This document shows positions 48,544 to 61,806 of a stretch of DNA of 64,000 nucleotides, piece by piece (position 1 is the first letter of the stretch; each line of letters starts with the position of its first letter). A model generated the notes under the pieces. It saw only the letters and a program-made list of their open reading frames with translations, was not told the DNA's origin and did no database searches. The translations under genes and the position numbers were made by a program. This DNA is from Rhabditoides inermis. Its lineage: Eukaryota; Nematoda; Chromadorea; Rhabditida; Rhabditidae. Where the stretch lies: the NCBI GenBank assembly GCA_963966185.1, contig CAWZYM010000295.1:658501-722500 (forward strand). The letters are read 5' to 3'.

Positions 48544-51500
48544 TCTTCTTCTTCTTCTTCTTCTTCTTCTTCTTCTTCTTCTTCTTCTTCTTCTTCTTCT
48601 TCTTCTTCTTCTTCTTCTTCTTCTTCTTCCCCTCGTTCTCTCTTTTTCTGACCTAATATTGATTTATTGACTTATCGATCTCAGGAAGACCAGCTCCGTT
48701 CTCTCTTGGAGGAGGTGAAGGCGTCTCTGGAGCGGCTGCACAAGGAGAACGGGGACCAGAAACACGAGATCGGCATGCTCAATGGTCAGTTCTAATCATA
48801 TCTAATCATATCACTGTGAAATCAGAAGCAAACTTCAAATGACGTCAAGGATTGATGTAGTGTAGATGATCGGTTTGGATCATATTTTTTGTACGAGCAT
48901 TAGCATCATGGTTTTTAAATTGTTCTATCCTTCAAGCCATGTGATTGTTGTTTCAATGATTCAGATAGCAAAAGTGAAACGTATCTGGACGTATACGATT
49001 ACGATTGGTAAGTAGTTTCTGTGAACAAATTATCAAATAGAAAACGTGAAACGTATCAAACTTCAATTAGATCCTCGCACAGCAACTGAAGCCAAAATAT
49101 AAAATAGAATACGTGGAAGCTTCTATATAAAACACGTCTACTTGCAGAGCAACTGAAGGACCGCGCGTCCGAGATGGAGCGGGTGCACCAGCAGAAGGCG
49201 GCGGATGCGGGCAAGTGGGAGGAGGATCGGAGGGCGAAGGAGCAGGAGTGGAAGGAGCGGGAGAGGGAGAGGAAGGAGGAGGTGGACAGGGTCAAGGTGA
49301 GCTACGCGTCTATATAGTCGGATTCGATCCTATATGCCATCCGTGACATTTCACATGTTGTGCAGCTTTGTGCAACACAACGTGTATGTCTTCAAATATC
49401 CAAAACGCTGCAATGAGTAGGAATCGAACCCATGGAGATCTCGCAGCAATTGTGCGCTGGCGGCGCGCACTACCACTGCGCTATAGAGGCAGTGGTTAGG
49501 AGATCGAAGAGAGAGCCCACCTAGCTCCACTGGCAACTTCAGTGTACAATGATAAGATGAAACGAGCAAGTATATCTTTGAGATTCAATGACCTCTCAGT
49601 ACGAGCATCTATGGCGCAGTGGTAGAGCGCGCCGCCAGCGCCCAATCGCTGAGTGCTGCCCACGGGTTCGATTCCTTCATATGAGCGTTTTGGATATTTG
49701 AAGACATGCTCGTTGTAATGCACAAAACTGCACAACATGTGAAATGTCACGGATGGCATATAGGATCCAATCCGACTATAGTGGGCCCGCAGACGAGTTG
49801 CAATCTTTTCACGAGAGACATTGGATCGTCTTTTCATTTCGACAAAACTTTGCATACTTTTAGCGTACCCAAGATTGTTCTAGTATTACTTACGTTTTAT
49901 CTTTCTGTATACACAACTATTATATGGAGTGATTGCCAATAAGCTTACAGCTGTCATCTTGAATAAAAACGCAGAAAGTGTAACTATCTCTCTTTTCTCA
50001 CGGTCAGAGCCAAACAAAAGTACTAGAAAAGAGAGAGCCAGGTTCACGCCGCGTGTCCACCATCCGCGTGCGATGGTTTAGGGCGCCAGGGCTAACTCAC
50101 TGGTTCTGACCATGGACATAGTTATGCCTTGCATCACACATCTCACCTTTCCAGGCCCTGCTGGAGTCTCAGTTGCGTGAATCCCAGCAGAAGTCGGCCG
50201 ACCTGGACAAGAAGTGCGAGGTGCTGCGCGCCACAGAGACAGAACTGCGGTGCGTGAAATGTTGTTGTTTGTTTATTGTTGTTGTTTATCAGCCTCATGT
50301 TGATTCCAATATACAAAACAAGTGTTCGTATTGATTGATTATCGATTGATCCCATTCCAGTGAACAGCTCTCCGCTCTGCTCACCCAACAGGAGGAGGAG
50401 AAGAGACGGCATAGACAGGAGCTGGGAGAGATGCGGGAGCACAACGAACAGGATAGAGATGTAGTTGTTTGTTTGTTGTTTATCAGCCTAATTCCGCACA
50501 TACAATCCTACAGTTGGGTATTGGGGCTCCTTGGCTGGAACAGTGCGGCGCGAGTCCTGACTGTTCACGGTAGATGGGCGTGAACATCGCGAAGTGACCA
50601 GTTCCGGATGCGAGGCGTGGTAGAAGATCTTGAAAGACTGCCGCCGCCGATGGTAGGGCTCTCAGAGAGTGAGAGTGGGTTCACGCGCTCCACCGGATGG
50701 TAGTGGAATTCGGCAGAACAGTTGCCCGAAAGAGGTATTTATTGATTGATATTGATTGATTATCGATTGATTGTCAGGAGTGGGACGTGGAGCGTGTCGA
50801 GTTGGAGAAGGCGAAGCAGACACTCGTCCAGCAAATGAGAGACGAGATCAAACAGGTAACGGGTTTGGGCATTTTCGTATGGAGAACATAGGATGAACGT
50901 CCATTAACACATTTTGAGGAATAGTTATGTCATGTTGTGGTTGAAACGTATCTCTGAATATGAAAATTCGACTCATTCCAATTTAACGAAGACTCACAGT
51001 ATTGATGTTTTTTTGAGAAAATCTTATCGAGGTTAATGGTTGAAACGTAAAGAATGTAGGAGTAAAAGTTAGAAATTGTATTTCAGCTGACCAAAGAACT
51101 GACCGAGTCGACTGAGAAAGAGAAGCAGCAGTACATCGACCTGGATGAGTTGAGGGAGGAACTGCAGGTGAGAATCACTCTTTCTCCCTTTCTCTCCATC
51201 TCTCTCTCTCTCCTTCCCTTTCTCTCTCTATCCCTCTCTCTCCCTCTCTTCCTCTCTCTATATCAAACGTTCATTTAAGAACGAGCAGCAGAAGAACATC
51301 AAGCTACAGCTCGAGTTGGAAGAGAAAAAGTGAGTAAACTCAGATTACAGTAACCTCATGTACAGTAATCCTCACACTACCGTAATCCCACACCCACACA
51401 GGCGCCGCACGCACTCGGATAACGATTGTTTGGCACGTGCACATGAGATATGGTACACCTACAGTATACTACGTGTTGCATGTCCATGTACCGTTAATCT

Positions 51501-52137
51501 TTCCACCTTGACTCCTACGTTGCTCTATGACGTCACGGAAATTCAATCAAAAATCGATACGTTTTCAGTGATTCTCTATCAAAAACGGCGCAGAGTTCCG
51601 AGCATGAGAAGAGTACGATGATCACTCAGATAGAGCAAACAAGGGTGAGGGGAGAGAGAGAGAGAGAGATATCGTAACACAAAACATACACAGGTGGAGA
51701 TCACCCGTATCACCTCTCACCTGGAGGAGATGACCCGGAAGAAGGAGTTGCTGGAAAGGGAGAGGGAGCAGTGGGAGAAGGACGGGCAGAAGAGTCAGTG
51801 AATTATACGTTTCACATATCATTCATTTACGATAGAATGTTTCACGTCTTTAATATTGCTTTTCATTCCAAGAAAATGATTTTAGAGTCCACCCTACTCA
51901 GTGACCACTCCTCTCGCGTAGATGCTCTGGAGCACAGGCTGAGGGAGTGAGTAGAGAGAGAGGGAGCTAGGAAGAGAGAGAGAGAGAGAGAGGGAGGGAG
52001 GGGGAGAGAGAGGGAGAGAGGGAGGGGGAGAAAGAGGGAGAGACTTGGTATGATTCTCATTCGCAGGGCTGACTCCATGGAACAGATGCTGCGCGATGAG
52101 ATAGCCGTGCTGGAGAGGCAGGCTGTCGACATCAAGG

Positions 52138-52184
<47 letters not shown>

Positions 52185-54911
52185 CTCTCTCTTTCTACCA
52201 TATCTCTGTGACACACAGAAAGAAGTAGCGTAAAAGGTGATAGATGATAGTCTATGAAACAATAATCAATCAATAACTTCCCTTCAGGCCACCAACGACC
52301 GCATCTCGAACAAGTACGCGAGCGAGCAGGCCAAGTGCGCCGGTGGGTGGAACAATAACATTTTTTCTGCATTTATGTGTTATATGGAAATATTCATTAA
52401 AAAACATAAGGATCATTGTTTCAGAATGAAATAATGGTCAGATATTGTATACATGAAACATATTGCATATCTGGTGTGTTTCATTGCTCTAATTTTTCAA
52501 ACGAGTTTACAGAGCTGGAGCAGAAACTGCGGGACTCGAACAAATCCCTGCACTCTCTGGAACTGCGCCTGCAGGCTGAACACGAAGGGAAGGTGGAGGG
52601 AGAGGAGAGGGGAGGACAACTGGCGGCCAAGGTGGGAACTCTCTCTCTCTCTCTCTGTTTTTCTCTCTCTCTTTTCTCTCTCTCTCTTTCCTCCAATCGA
52701 TAGCGAATCAATAATCAATAATCCCGTTGAGATCTCGCATCTGGAGCTGCAACTTGCCGATCGGACGGCGCAGTGTCAGACCTCCTCGGAAATGCTTCGG
52801 AAGATGGAGAGCGAGGGCCACAGACACGCCAAGGAGTTCACGGAGGAGAGGGAGAAGGTAGGGGGGCATAAGGTAGCGAAAAAAAAGACTAAAGAATCCA
52901 TATACATACGTTTCATTGTTACACTAAAAATATTTGTGGATAGTCAGTTTCAATCGAGCATGAGCTACAGAACGTTTCACCAAACAAATATAACTAGGAA
53001 AAGTTTTGAGTGACAATCTGCCATCGGAAAGCAATTCTATTTTGGAAAACAATATTCGTTACAGTAAGTTTAGAAAGAATTCAGAAATAGATTATGTGCT
53101 CACACACGTCACTCGGTACACTACGCACCCAATGGAACGAGAAAAGAAAGAATATATTGAATGTGTTATACAGCAACGCGCCTCGTTACATCATTGAATG
53201 AATAGCTAAAGAAGGAGATGTACGAATAATGAATAGACAGGTTTCCTTCAAGTAATCCAAGCTTGCGTGTTGCAATAATACTCGTATTTGTTTGTAAGTT
53301 AGGTGTCTTCTGGAAAAGCACATGTACGTCATTGATAATAAATGTTTTTTCAGTGCGAGAAGCTGCAGTCCCGGGTGGATGAGCTGACGGTCAGACTGCA
53401 CTCTCTGGAACACGAAGCACACGCGGCAAAGATGGCACTCGACAGGAAGACCACGGTGAGGGGAAATCTCTCTCTGTCTCTCTCTCTCTCTCTATCTCTC
53501 TTTCTCTCTTTCTCTTTCTCTCATTCTCTCTCTCTCTCTCTCTCTCTCTGTTTCTCTCTTTCTCTCTGTCTTTCTCATCAATTTCTTTCTTCTCTGAATA
53601 TCTTTTTTATTGTGGATAATGATCGCAGTTGCGCATGTCATTACCTAGTCGTAAGTGTTTTTAAAAATACCAGCACATTTCCGTGTGTCATACCGTATTC
53701 GATAGGTTCTCCGCTACGCGAGCTCTTACCAGGAGGTGACCACCCACACAACGCATATCCACGTCTGCGCATCCTAACCCCAACAATCCTTTCCGCTCCT
53801 CTAACCCTATCCGTCGCCGTGCCTCTATCCTATGTTACTAGTACTAACTACTTACTACTAACTCATTCCTGTGGTCTAGGTTATAGATGTGCCTAACTCC
53901 AAACGATAAGATGTGCAGTGAAACGTGACGGCGCTCCGTTTCAGAGTAGCAAGTCATGCACGGAGGAGTTGGTGGCGCGGGTGCGAGAGGCGGAGAAGAG
54001 AGCGACGGATGCACTGGCGGAGGCAGAGACGGCAGCTGCCAAGGCCGCCACCCTCACGTGAGTTGCGAATCGATAAATCAAGAGTCCTGATACTTCCGGA
54101 CTCGCTATTCTTGTGAGATAAGTAAAAGACTTGTGAGATAAACACAATTCCCACAATGAAAAATACATACGGTAGCATGTGCTACAGCTATGGTATTCGA
54201 TTTATCTTGCTTGACATCTTCTCTTCATTTTCTCCTACCCCACCCACGCGACTTGATTCAGAGAATAATGTAAGCATTGATATTCGATGAACTTGATCGT
54301 TGTGTCTGATCGATAATCCAATCAATTCAACGCGGTGACCGGTAATTGTAGGTCACTCACTGTCATCATAACACAGGTGACAATAGGCGGGGATAGGTAA
54401 TTGATGCGCGAGTGGAGGGAGTGATTGCCGTAACGCCATACCGCATACATACGTTTCAATCCACATTCTTGTTAATCAATATGATAACTATGCAATCTCT
54501 CGCATGATGGCGACAGTCAGTTTGATTTGTTCATTGGTATCGCCCCCCCCCCCCCGTCATTTTTCCCTTCTCTTTCCACTTGACTTGTCCTAAAGGGTAG
54601 ACCTCCCCTTGTCCGGAAGTGCGGCTACTTTACTCATTCACTTCCCGGATACACAATCAATCCAACCCTATCCACTTTCCACTATTCGTAGGAGAAAATG
54701 ACGTTGATTCCTAGTGCGAAGATGGATCGGGCGGAGCGATCGCGGTCCGAACTGTCACTACGCTTGGAGGACGTCGAGAGAAGGTGCGTATCGATTGATC
54801 TATCGATTTTTCGATTGATTTCCAGGTTCGAAGAGTCGAAGCGTCAACTGCATCAGTACGAACAGAGCGCTCAACGGGCACTGCAGATGGCTTGTGAGTT
54901 ATACAGTAGAA

Positions 54912-54955
<44 letters not shown>

Positions 54956-55726
54956 CTTGCAGCCTCGCACTCTCCCCTGCGCCCCGGCTCGTCGACCTTT
55001 GACCTGTCCCGTGATATGGCAACGAGTGGCTTCGGCTCCTTCTCCCATCTCCGAAACAGCTCCTCCAGCCATGATGTCTCCATCCCGAGTCCCGATAGAA
55101 GTGTGAGTTCATACAGTATTTGTCCAACTGTAGGCTATCAGAAGACTATGGCTAGAGTGCGGGATTGATCTTGTCTTGGTAGTGTTATATATTTTATTAT
55201 GTGTAAAACTAGGCTAACATATATAAGTTTACAAAACATGTAGTTGTTGAGGGATGTAACGACCTCTGTTTCGCTAATGCGTAGCGGGTAGGTGAGAGAA
55301 AATGCGCATCGCTAATGGACCTAGACTATACATGCATAGCCACACTGGTTTTTTTCTTCAACCCAATCAAAAATCGCTCGCATAGAGATGGCATACGAAT
55401 GAAAGAAGACATTGGACATAAAATGTGCGCCAAGAAGGTAGGCTCGATCAGAGATTAACTAATCCAATGTTGATCAGTGATAAATGATTTTGTTGAAACG
55501 TATCGTCGATTTTCCTAAATAATGAATAAGTATAAGCGATTCTCGGTGAATGTTCGACTGGATTTGTATCGCCGATTCAGGTGCGTTTCGGTGAGATCCA
55601 CATCCCGCCTGCTGGTCCCTCCGGCAGGTCGCGGTCCCAGCAGAGAGAAGGAAGAGGAGAGAGGAGGCTGGACATCAGCACCAGTATGGACATCACACTC
55701 AGGTGTCTCAAGGTAGGCAAGGGAGG

Positions 55727-55774
<48 letters not shown>

Positions 55775-56211
55775 AGAGAGAGAGACGTCAATTGCAGGAG
55801 CGCATAGAGCAGTTGGAAAGAGACAAGGCTCAACTGGAGAGGGATCTGCACAGAGAGACTGGCAGTGCGGAGATGCATGAGAAGAGGTTCGTTCACTTCT
55901 CAGGAGTTCAAGTTGAGATAAATTTCAAAAAAAAAGAGGAATGATCCTACTATGGATTGTCATCAGAGTACGACTAATCGATTACATTAAATGAGTGAAA
56001 CGTATGTGAGTACGAATGATAATAAGTTCGCTAAGCCATCTGTAACTCTGATTGCCGTTATCAACTGGACTCGAATACAAGTAAGACTTCCAAAACGTAT
56101 ACAAAATTTCCATCGTCAAAAAAACGCATTCCAGATCGCTGGACACGGCCTCGCAGCTGCAGCGGCTGCAGAGACAGGTGGAGGAGTTGGAACAGGCGAA
56201 TAAGGTGCGAT

Positions 56212-56254
<43 letters not shown>

Positions 56255-56405
56255 CTCTCTCTCCCTCTCTCTCCCTCTCTCTTCTCTCTGAACTCAGATT
56301 ATAGGTGCTCGAATCCCGCGCGGCGAGCCAACGCCAAGTGTACCTGTCGAATGAAGAGCAGATGAGGAGCAGGGAACACGAGTACAGGACTCTCAAGTGA
56401 GTGAA

Positions 56406-56440
<35 letters not shown>

Positions 56441-56867
56441 ACACACACACTCTCTCTCTCTTTCTCTCTCTTTCTTTTCATCTCTCTCCCTCCAGATCCC
56501 GCATCACATCGGCTGAACTACACGTTCGCGAGAAAGAGAGCGTCATAGGAACGCTAACTGTGAGTTTATTCGCTAAAATCGGAAGAAATATGTTCATTTT
56601 AAAGTTGTCTATCTTTTATTATTGCACCATTGTCCAAGTCAAAACGTTTGCACATATGTTACGTTTATGAAACGTATGCAGGCGCAACTGGATGCCCTTC
56701 GCGCGGAGACCGCGGCGGCAGAGGCAGACAGACAGAGGGGGGTCGGCAAGGCTAGGGCGGCCGAGGAAGAGGCTAGGTGGGGGGGGGGGGGGGGGGGGGT
56801 GGATCTCTCTCTCTCTCTCTCTCTCCCTTCCCCTCCTTTTTTCTCTCTCTCTCTCCCTTCCCCTCCT

Positions 56868-56898
<31 letters not shown>

Positions 56899-59800
56899 CG
56901 CTCATTCAGACGTCTGGACGACCTTCGTCTGAAGGCGGAATCCGACCGGGCGGCAGCGAGAGACGAGGCGGATAGGGCCACCGCACAGCTCAAGGTAGAT
57001 CAGTGCAGTCTGGTAAATCAGTAGATCGCCATACCTGTGGTAGATCAAAGCTTATTGGTGGATGTCAATGAACAATACGCCTTCCAGGCTCTTTCGAAGC
57101 GCATGGAAGAGTTCGAGTCTTCGGAGGAGTCTCTGAAGAGGACTGTTCTTGACCTGAAGAAGTCTCTGTCCGCCAATCGGGAGACGATCGATCGACTGCA
57201 ACAAGAGGAGCGACACTGGAGACAGACGGTACGGGATTGGCTATTTAAATGATGGCAAAAGCAGATACTGCCATTATTCGTAAAGAACTATGCGTGATTT
57301 TTCGTTTAATCTGAAAGTTGTCTGTAAGTGTATTGACAACATGACATGAGGAAATACTGTACAGTGGGGACAGACGGTGTGGGAGTGGATTTGGAGCGAA
57401 GATTACTGGTATTGGACTATTCGTAGTTTTACGTTTCCTCTGCAACGTATTCTGTATATTGGCAACATGAAAGATGTATGCACAGTGGAAACAGACTGTG
57501 CATGCTATTCGAAGTTTTACGTTTTAAAACATCAGGGTCAGGGTATGTACAGTGGAGACAAACAGTGGTTTTTTGACGTCGAAAAAGGAGAAAATTATTC
57601 GTAATGTGCTATTCTTAGTTTTGCGTTTCCTCTGAAACGTACATATTATCGTGTACGTGGGTACATGATGAAGAGACGCCGGAAGGTCCGTCAACACTTA
57701 CTGAGAAACCGATCTAGCCACTACCCCTGACCATCAAACCACCCGCGAGTTGCCCCACAACACATCAAAGACACATGAGCGCAACTGATTTATCTTGCAT
57801 CTACGCAAGGCTATATACTACTGTGATAAGAGAAATGTAGTCTACTCTAATGTGATAAGAATGGGGGGTATGATATCATCGGTTTTTCGGATTCAGCGCC
57901 CTCGCTGAACTTAAACAAAATGGTAACATACTGAACTCAAACCTACACAGATACAAAATATGGGGACAGTTACAAAACTGAAATGCCTGTGAAATAACAA
58001 AAGTAACAAACGAAAAACGAGTGTAGATGCCGACGTCTTCTGCCGACGCGGGGTAGTCCTCTAGCGCCTTTAGTTATAGTAGTCGTCTTCGTAGTCGTCT
58101 TCTCCACGACGGCGTCCGTCTCCGTGGCGTCCATAGCGACCGTGATCATTGTAGCAATCACGCTTCACGTCGTCGTAATCGTCATCGTAGTAGTCACGCT
58201 CCGGACGGTATCGTTCTTCCGTGCGCCTGCCATTCAGATAGGGGTTGTCACGCTCATATCTCTCTGACCAGCGACCACGGTTGTAATCAGTCCGCTGACT
58301 CTGGCCACGCTCTCTCCAGTGAGTGTGATCCATGTCTCTCGTGTATCTTTCACCATATCCGTCCTCCGAGACAGCCATCCTCGACACCTCGTGGACTCCC
58401 TTCTCCACGTAGTCCATCTTATCAAACATCTTTGCAAGATCCTCTTCTTTCTGGGTTTTCTTCGGGTCACTCTTAGTCGACAAACGAGCCACCTCGCTCA
58501 CAATCTTCTCCACCACGTCATCGCTATCATCGAACAGACTCGCCACTGCCTCTTCATTGTGTGCGTTCTCCACCAGCGCATCAAATGTTCCATCCAGCTT
58601 CTCTTTTTCCCACAATCTCTTCTTCAGGGTCTTTTTCACCCCACGGAGGAAATGCTCCCGTTTCACCGAGTTGAGGATTTCAGCGGTGCTATCCGGATAT
58701 GCCTCCTCTACCGTATCCATAATACGCCTCGCGAACATTTTCACCGACTCCTTATTCTCCTGTTTCAGTCTAGTCAATTCTTCCATCTTAATCACACTTT
58801 TCGTCTTCGAGTGGAATCTGTTCTTTAGCTCGTCCTGTAGCTTTTTCCAGTCTTGTTTCACATCGTCTGCCAGGTCATCGTATTGCAGTTTCTGCTCTTC
58901 CCCCAGCAGCAACGGCAGCACACGGATCATCCTAGCCTCCGAGAGGCCACACGCATTTGCCCTTTCCACCAAGTTCCTCAGAAACCGATTGAACGGCTTG
59001 TCTCCCTCATATCTGGGCCACCCTTCCAGGTTGAGGTTCGTATTTGCGTTGTCCCTCACCACAATAGGCGCCGGAGTATTAGGGGTAGGCGTCATCCTCT
59101 TTTTCGCTACCACGTTCCACTTTAGCGAATACTTCGAGCTCACCGGCGCTTCCGTCAGCGTCGTGTCACCTTCACTCTCCCTTTCTTTTCCGATCTCCGC
59201 CAAGATCCTCTCTTTTCCGATCTCCGCCAAGATCCTCTCCTGTTCCCTTCTATGAGCACGGGCAGCCCGCTCACCAGCAGTCGTACTCGGCACCGAATGA
59301 AATCTGCTCTCTTCACCACTGTCACTACTCTGGTCCGTATTCATACAGTAGTCACCACGCAATAGCAACAATGATAACAGCAAGAAATTTGATAGCGTCT
59401 GCGCGAAACACCTCAGACTGGCAGAACTCGCGTTCTACCCTCTGATCTAGGCACAGAATGATTATCTCCCTCCTGCTCGCTCTTATATATCGCACCCGAT
59501 ATCTTGTGCCACGTCTCCTCCTGCGTGGTCTTATCTCCGAACAATACTGATTTCATGGTTCGATCCGTCTCGCAACCATCCTTTTTTATTGCGCTTGTAC
59601 AACCGGCCGGTGTCTCTGATATCAATTTGTGGCATAGGAGCGTGAGCATTGATAAGGAACGATGGCCAAATATTATGCCACGTAGCGTAGCGATGGTAAA
59701 TAGAATGACGTAATATTAGAATGAGGCGATTACTCCTCTCGTCGGGACCACTCCGTCGGTTCACCAATTACTCCGGTAAGGCAAAATGGGTATACTCGAC

Positions 59801-61765
59801 CGGTGCTCGGATCCACTCCGTCGGTTCACCAATTACTCCGGTGAGGCAAAATGGGTATACTCGACTGGTGCTCGGATCCACTCCGTCGGTTCACCAATTA
59901 CTCCGGTAAGGCAAAATGGGTATACTCGACTGGTGCTCGGATCCACTCCGTCGGAATTCACTCCATTCCGTCTTCCATCCTCCATCTTTCTCTCTTTTTT
60001 TCATTTTTTTTGATTATTTATATATATTTTTTTGATTTTTTTTCAGCATCACATTGCTCACTCCTATGCCGCCACGACAACATATAATTCATCACGCATA
60101 ATATTCAAAAAAATATTAGGAAAAACATCACGGTGTGTCGTACGGCACACTACCAGCATCCAATGGGTTCTACACAGTCTAGGGTTAGGGCTAGAAAGGA
60201 TCTCCCCGGGACATCCATATCGTGTACGTGGGTACATGATGAAGAGACGCCGGAAGGTCCGTCAACACTTACTGAGAAACCGATCTAGCCACTACCCCTG
60301 ACCATCAAACCACCCGCGAGTTGCCCCACAACACATCAAAGACACATGAGCGCAACTGATTTATCTTGCATCTACGCAAGGCTATATACTACTGTGATAA
60401 GAGAAATGTAGTCTACTCTAATGTGATAAGAATGGGGGGTATGATAATATTCTGTAAATTGACTTTTTTCAATAGTACTGTGTGGCATTGGTTGTTTTAT
60501 AATGAAACGAAGAAGGAATTATTAGTGATGTGATATTCGTAGCTTTAGGTTTATGCTGAAACGTAATCTGTAAATTGACAAGTTTCTGAATATTTACTGA
60601 TGCACTTGAGACAAACGGAATTTATTGGATGTTTTGGTGGCTGCGTACTTTTACGTTTTCTGTGAAACCAATTCTGTACATTAACGACTCGAAAATCAGA
60701 TCATTGTTCAAAAAAAAACTATTCAGGCTGCCGCCGCCCGCAAGTCTACGGACGATCAGAGACGGGCTGTCCTGGATGAGAGGGTGACAGCACTGCAGAG
60801 AGACTGCGAGGCAGCAGTCAACAGAAACGAACAGCTCAATGCAGAGTTGGACAGGGTCAAGTGAGTGGCGGGAGAGATTGATGGTTCACTTAGTTAGTGT
60901 TGTAACGGTGTAACATGATGTACATATTTGCGGTAAATGTACATTTTTCAACTGTTCAATCATTGTCAGAATGAGAAATGCTACTATGGAACAGCTATCT
61001 AACCGTCATGACGTCTGCTGTTGAGATCTGACCTGCGCGACTCTCTGGCTCGCTTGTCTCGCGCCGATGGGAGGGCGGCCGAATTGGAGAGAAGACTGGC
61101 GGACACTGCACAGCACAGGGACAGCGGACAACAACAACTGGCTGTCTATGCGAAGGTAAACTTGTTCATCGGCAGACTAGCGCTCCGGCGCGCTGTCGCG
61201 CGCCTCCGCATAAGGTATACAAAAATAGAAAAATAGAAGAATAGTTCGTCTTGCATGTTTGATAGTTGATTGCTCTCTAATGACTCTTGCGAAGATACAT
61301 ATATTCTTCGCCTGGAGGATAGTTTCTGTTATTGCCAGCCGGGGTCAGTTGGCGAAACTCAGTTGCGAGCGAGAGAGGTCAGACAGCGCGGGCAAATGGT
61401 CGAGTGTCGCGCGGCCTCTTTGATTCGCATGCCGGCTTCTTTGATCGATATTATCGTTTGAAAGCGCGCGCTTGGGTCTCCTCACGACTAGAAGGTAGAT
61501 CGAATGCGACTAGAGGGTAGATCGATTTTCTACCGTAATCTGGCAAACTATCTCCCAGAATAATATTATACACGCAAGGGTTGTAGTTGAAGTGTTAAAG
61601 TTCTATGTATTTTGTATATGTAGTTGAATTTTTGTCTTTTCTAACTATCTCTCCTACTTCTTTTTCACTTATTTTATGTTTCACAGATGTACACCGCCCC
61701 ATCTCTTTCTCCTCTACACTGTTCTGCCTACTTTCCGTCCTATCTCCCTCCTCCTCCCCCCGCCC

Positions 61766-61806
<41 letters not shown>

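Larger units (their letters stand above)
57647..60446 (-). mobile_element. Gag-only (non-autonomous) LTR retrotransposon
   Basis: A 2,800-bp element inserted antisense in rootletin intron 57229-60726. It has two identical 229-bp LTRs, TATC...GATA inverted ends and the 4-bp duplication ATAT at 57643-57646 and 60447-60450. A primer-binding-like site abuts the upstream LTR, and one Gag ORF is present. Only about 195 bp separate the Gag stop from the downstream LTR, so there is no room for protease, reverse transcriptase or integrase; a partner must supply these. LTR identity indicates a recent insertion. No TGAAACGTA words were seen inside it, unlike the host intron. Confidence 0.93.

Noticed and set aside
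49612..49683. A functional tRNA gene
   Set aside because: A and B boxes are present, but no acceptor stem pairs and an inverted partner copy sits 120 bp away; a tRNA-derived repeat fits better.
58319..59255. Open frames on the + strand across the Gag ORF
   Set aside because: They are antisense shadows of Gag with no domain and poor codon structure.
58070..59383. A domesticated host Gag gene (Arc-like)
   Set aside because: Identical flanking LTRs, a target duplication and a primer site show a young mobile element, not a long-retained host gene.
60181..60196. Telomere-like GGGTTAGGGCTAG
   Set aside because: A single occurrence inside the retrotransposon leader, not an array.
57647..60446. 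An endogenous retrovirus
   Set aside because: No pol or env; the internal region holds only Gag and non-coding leader repeats.
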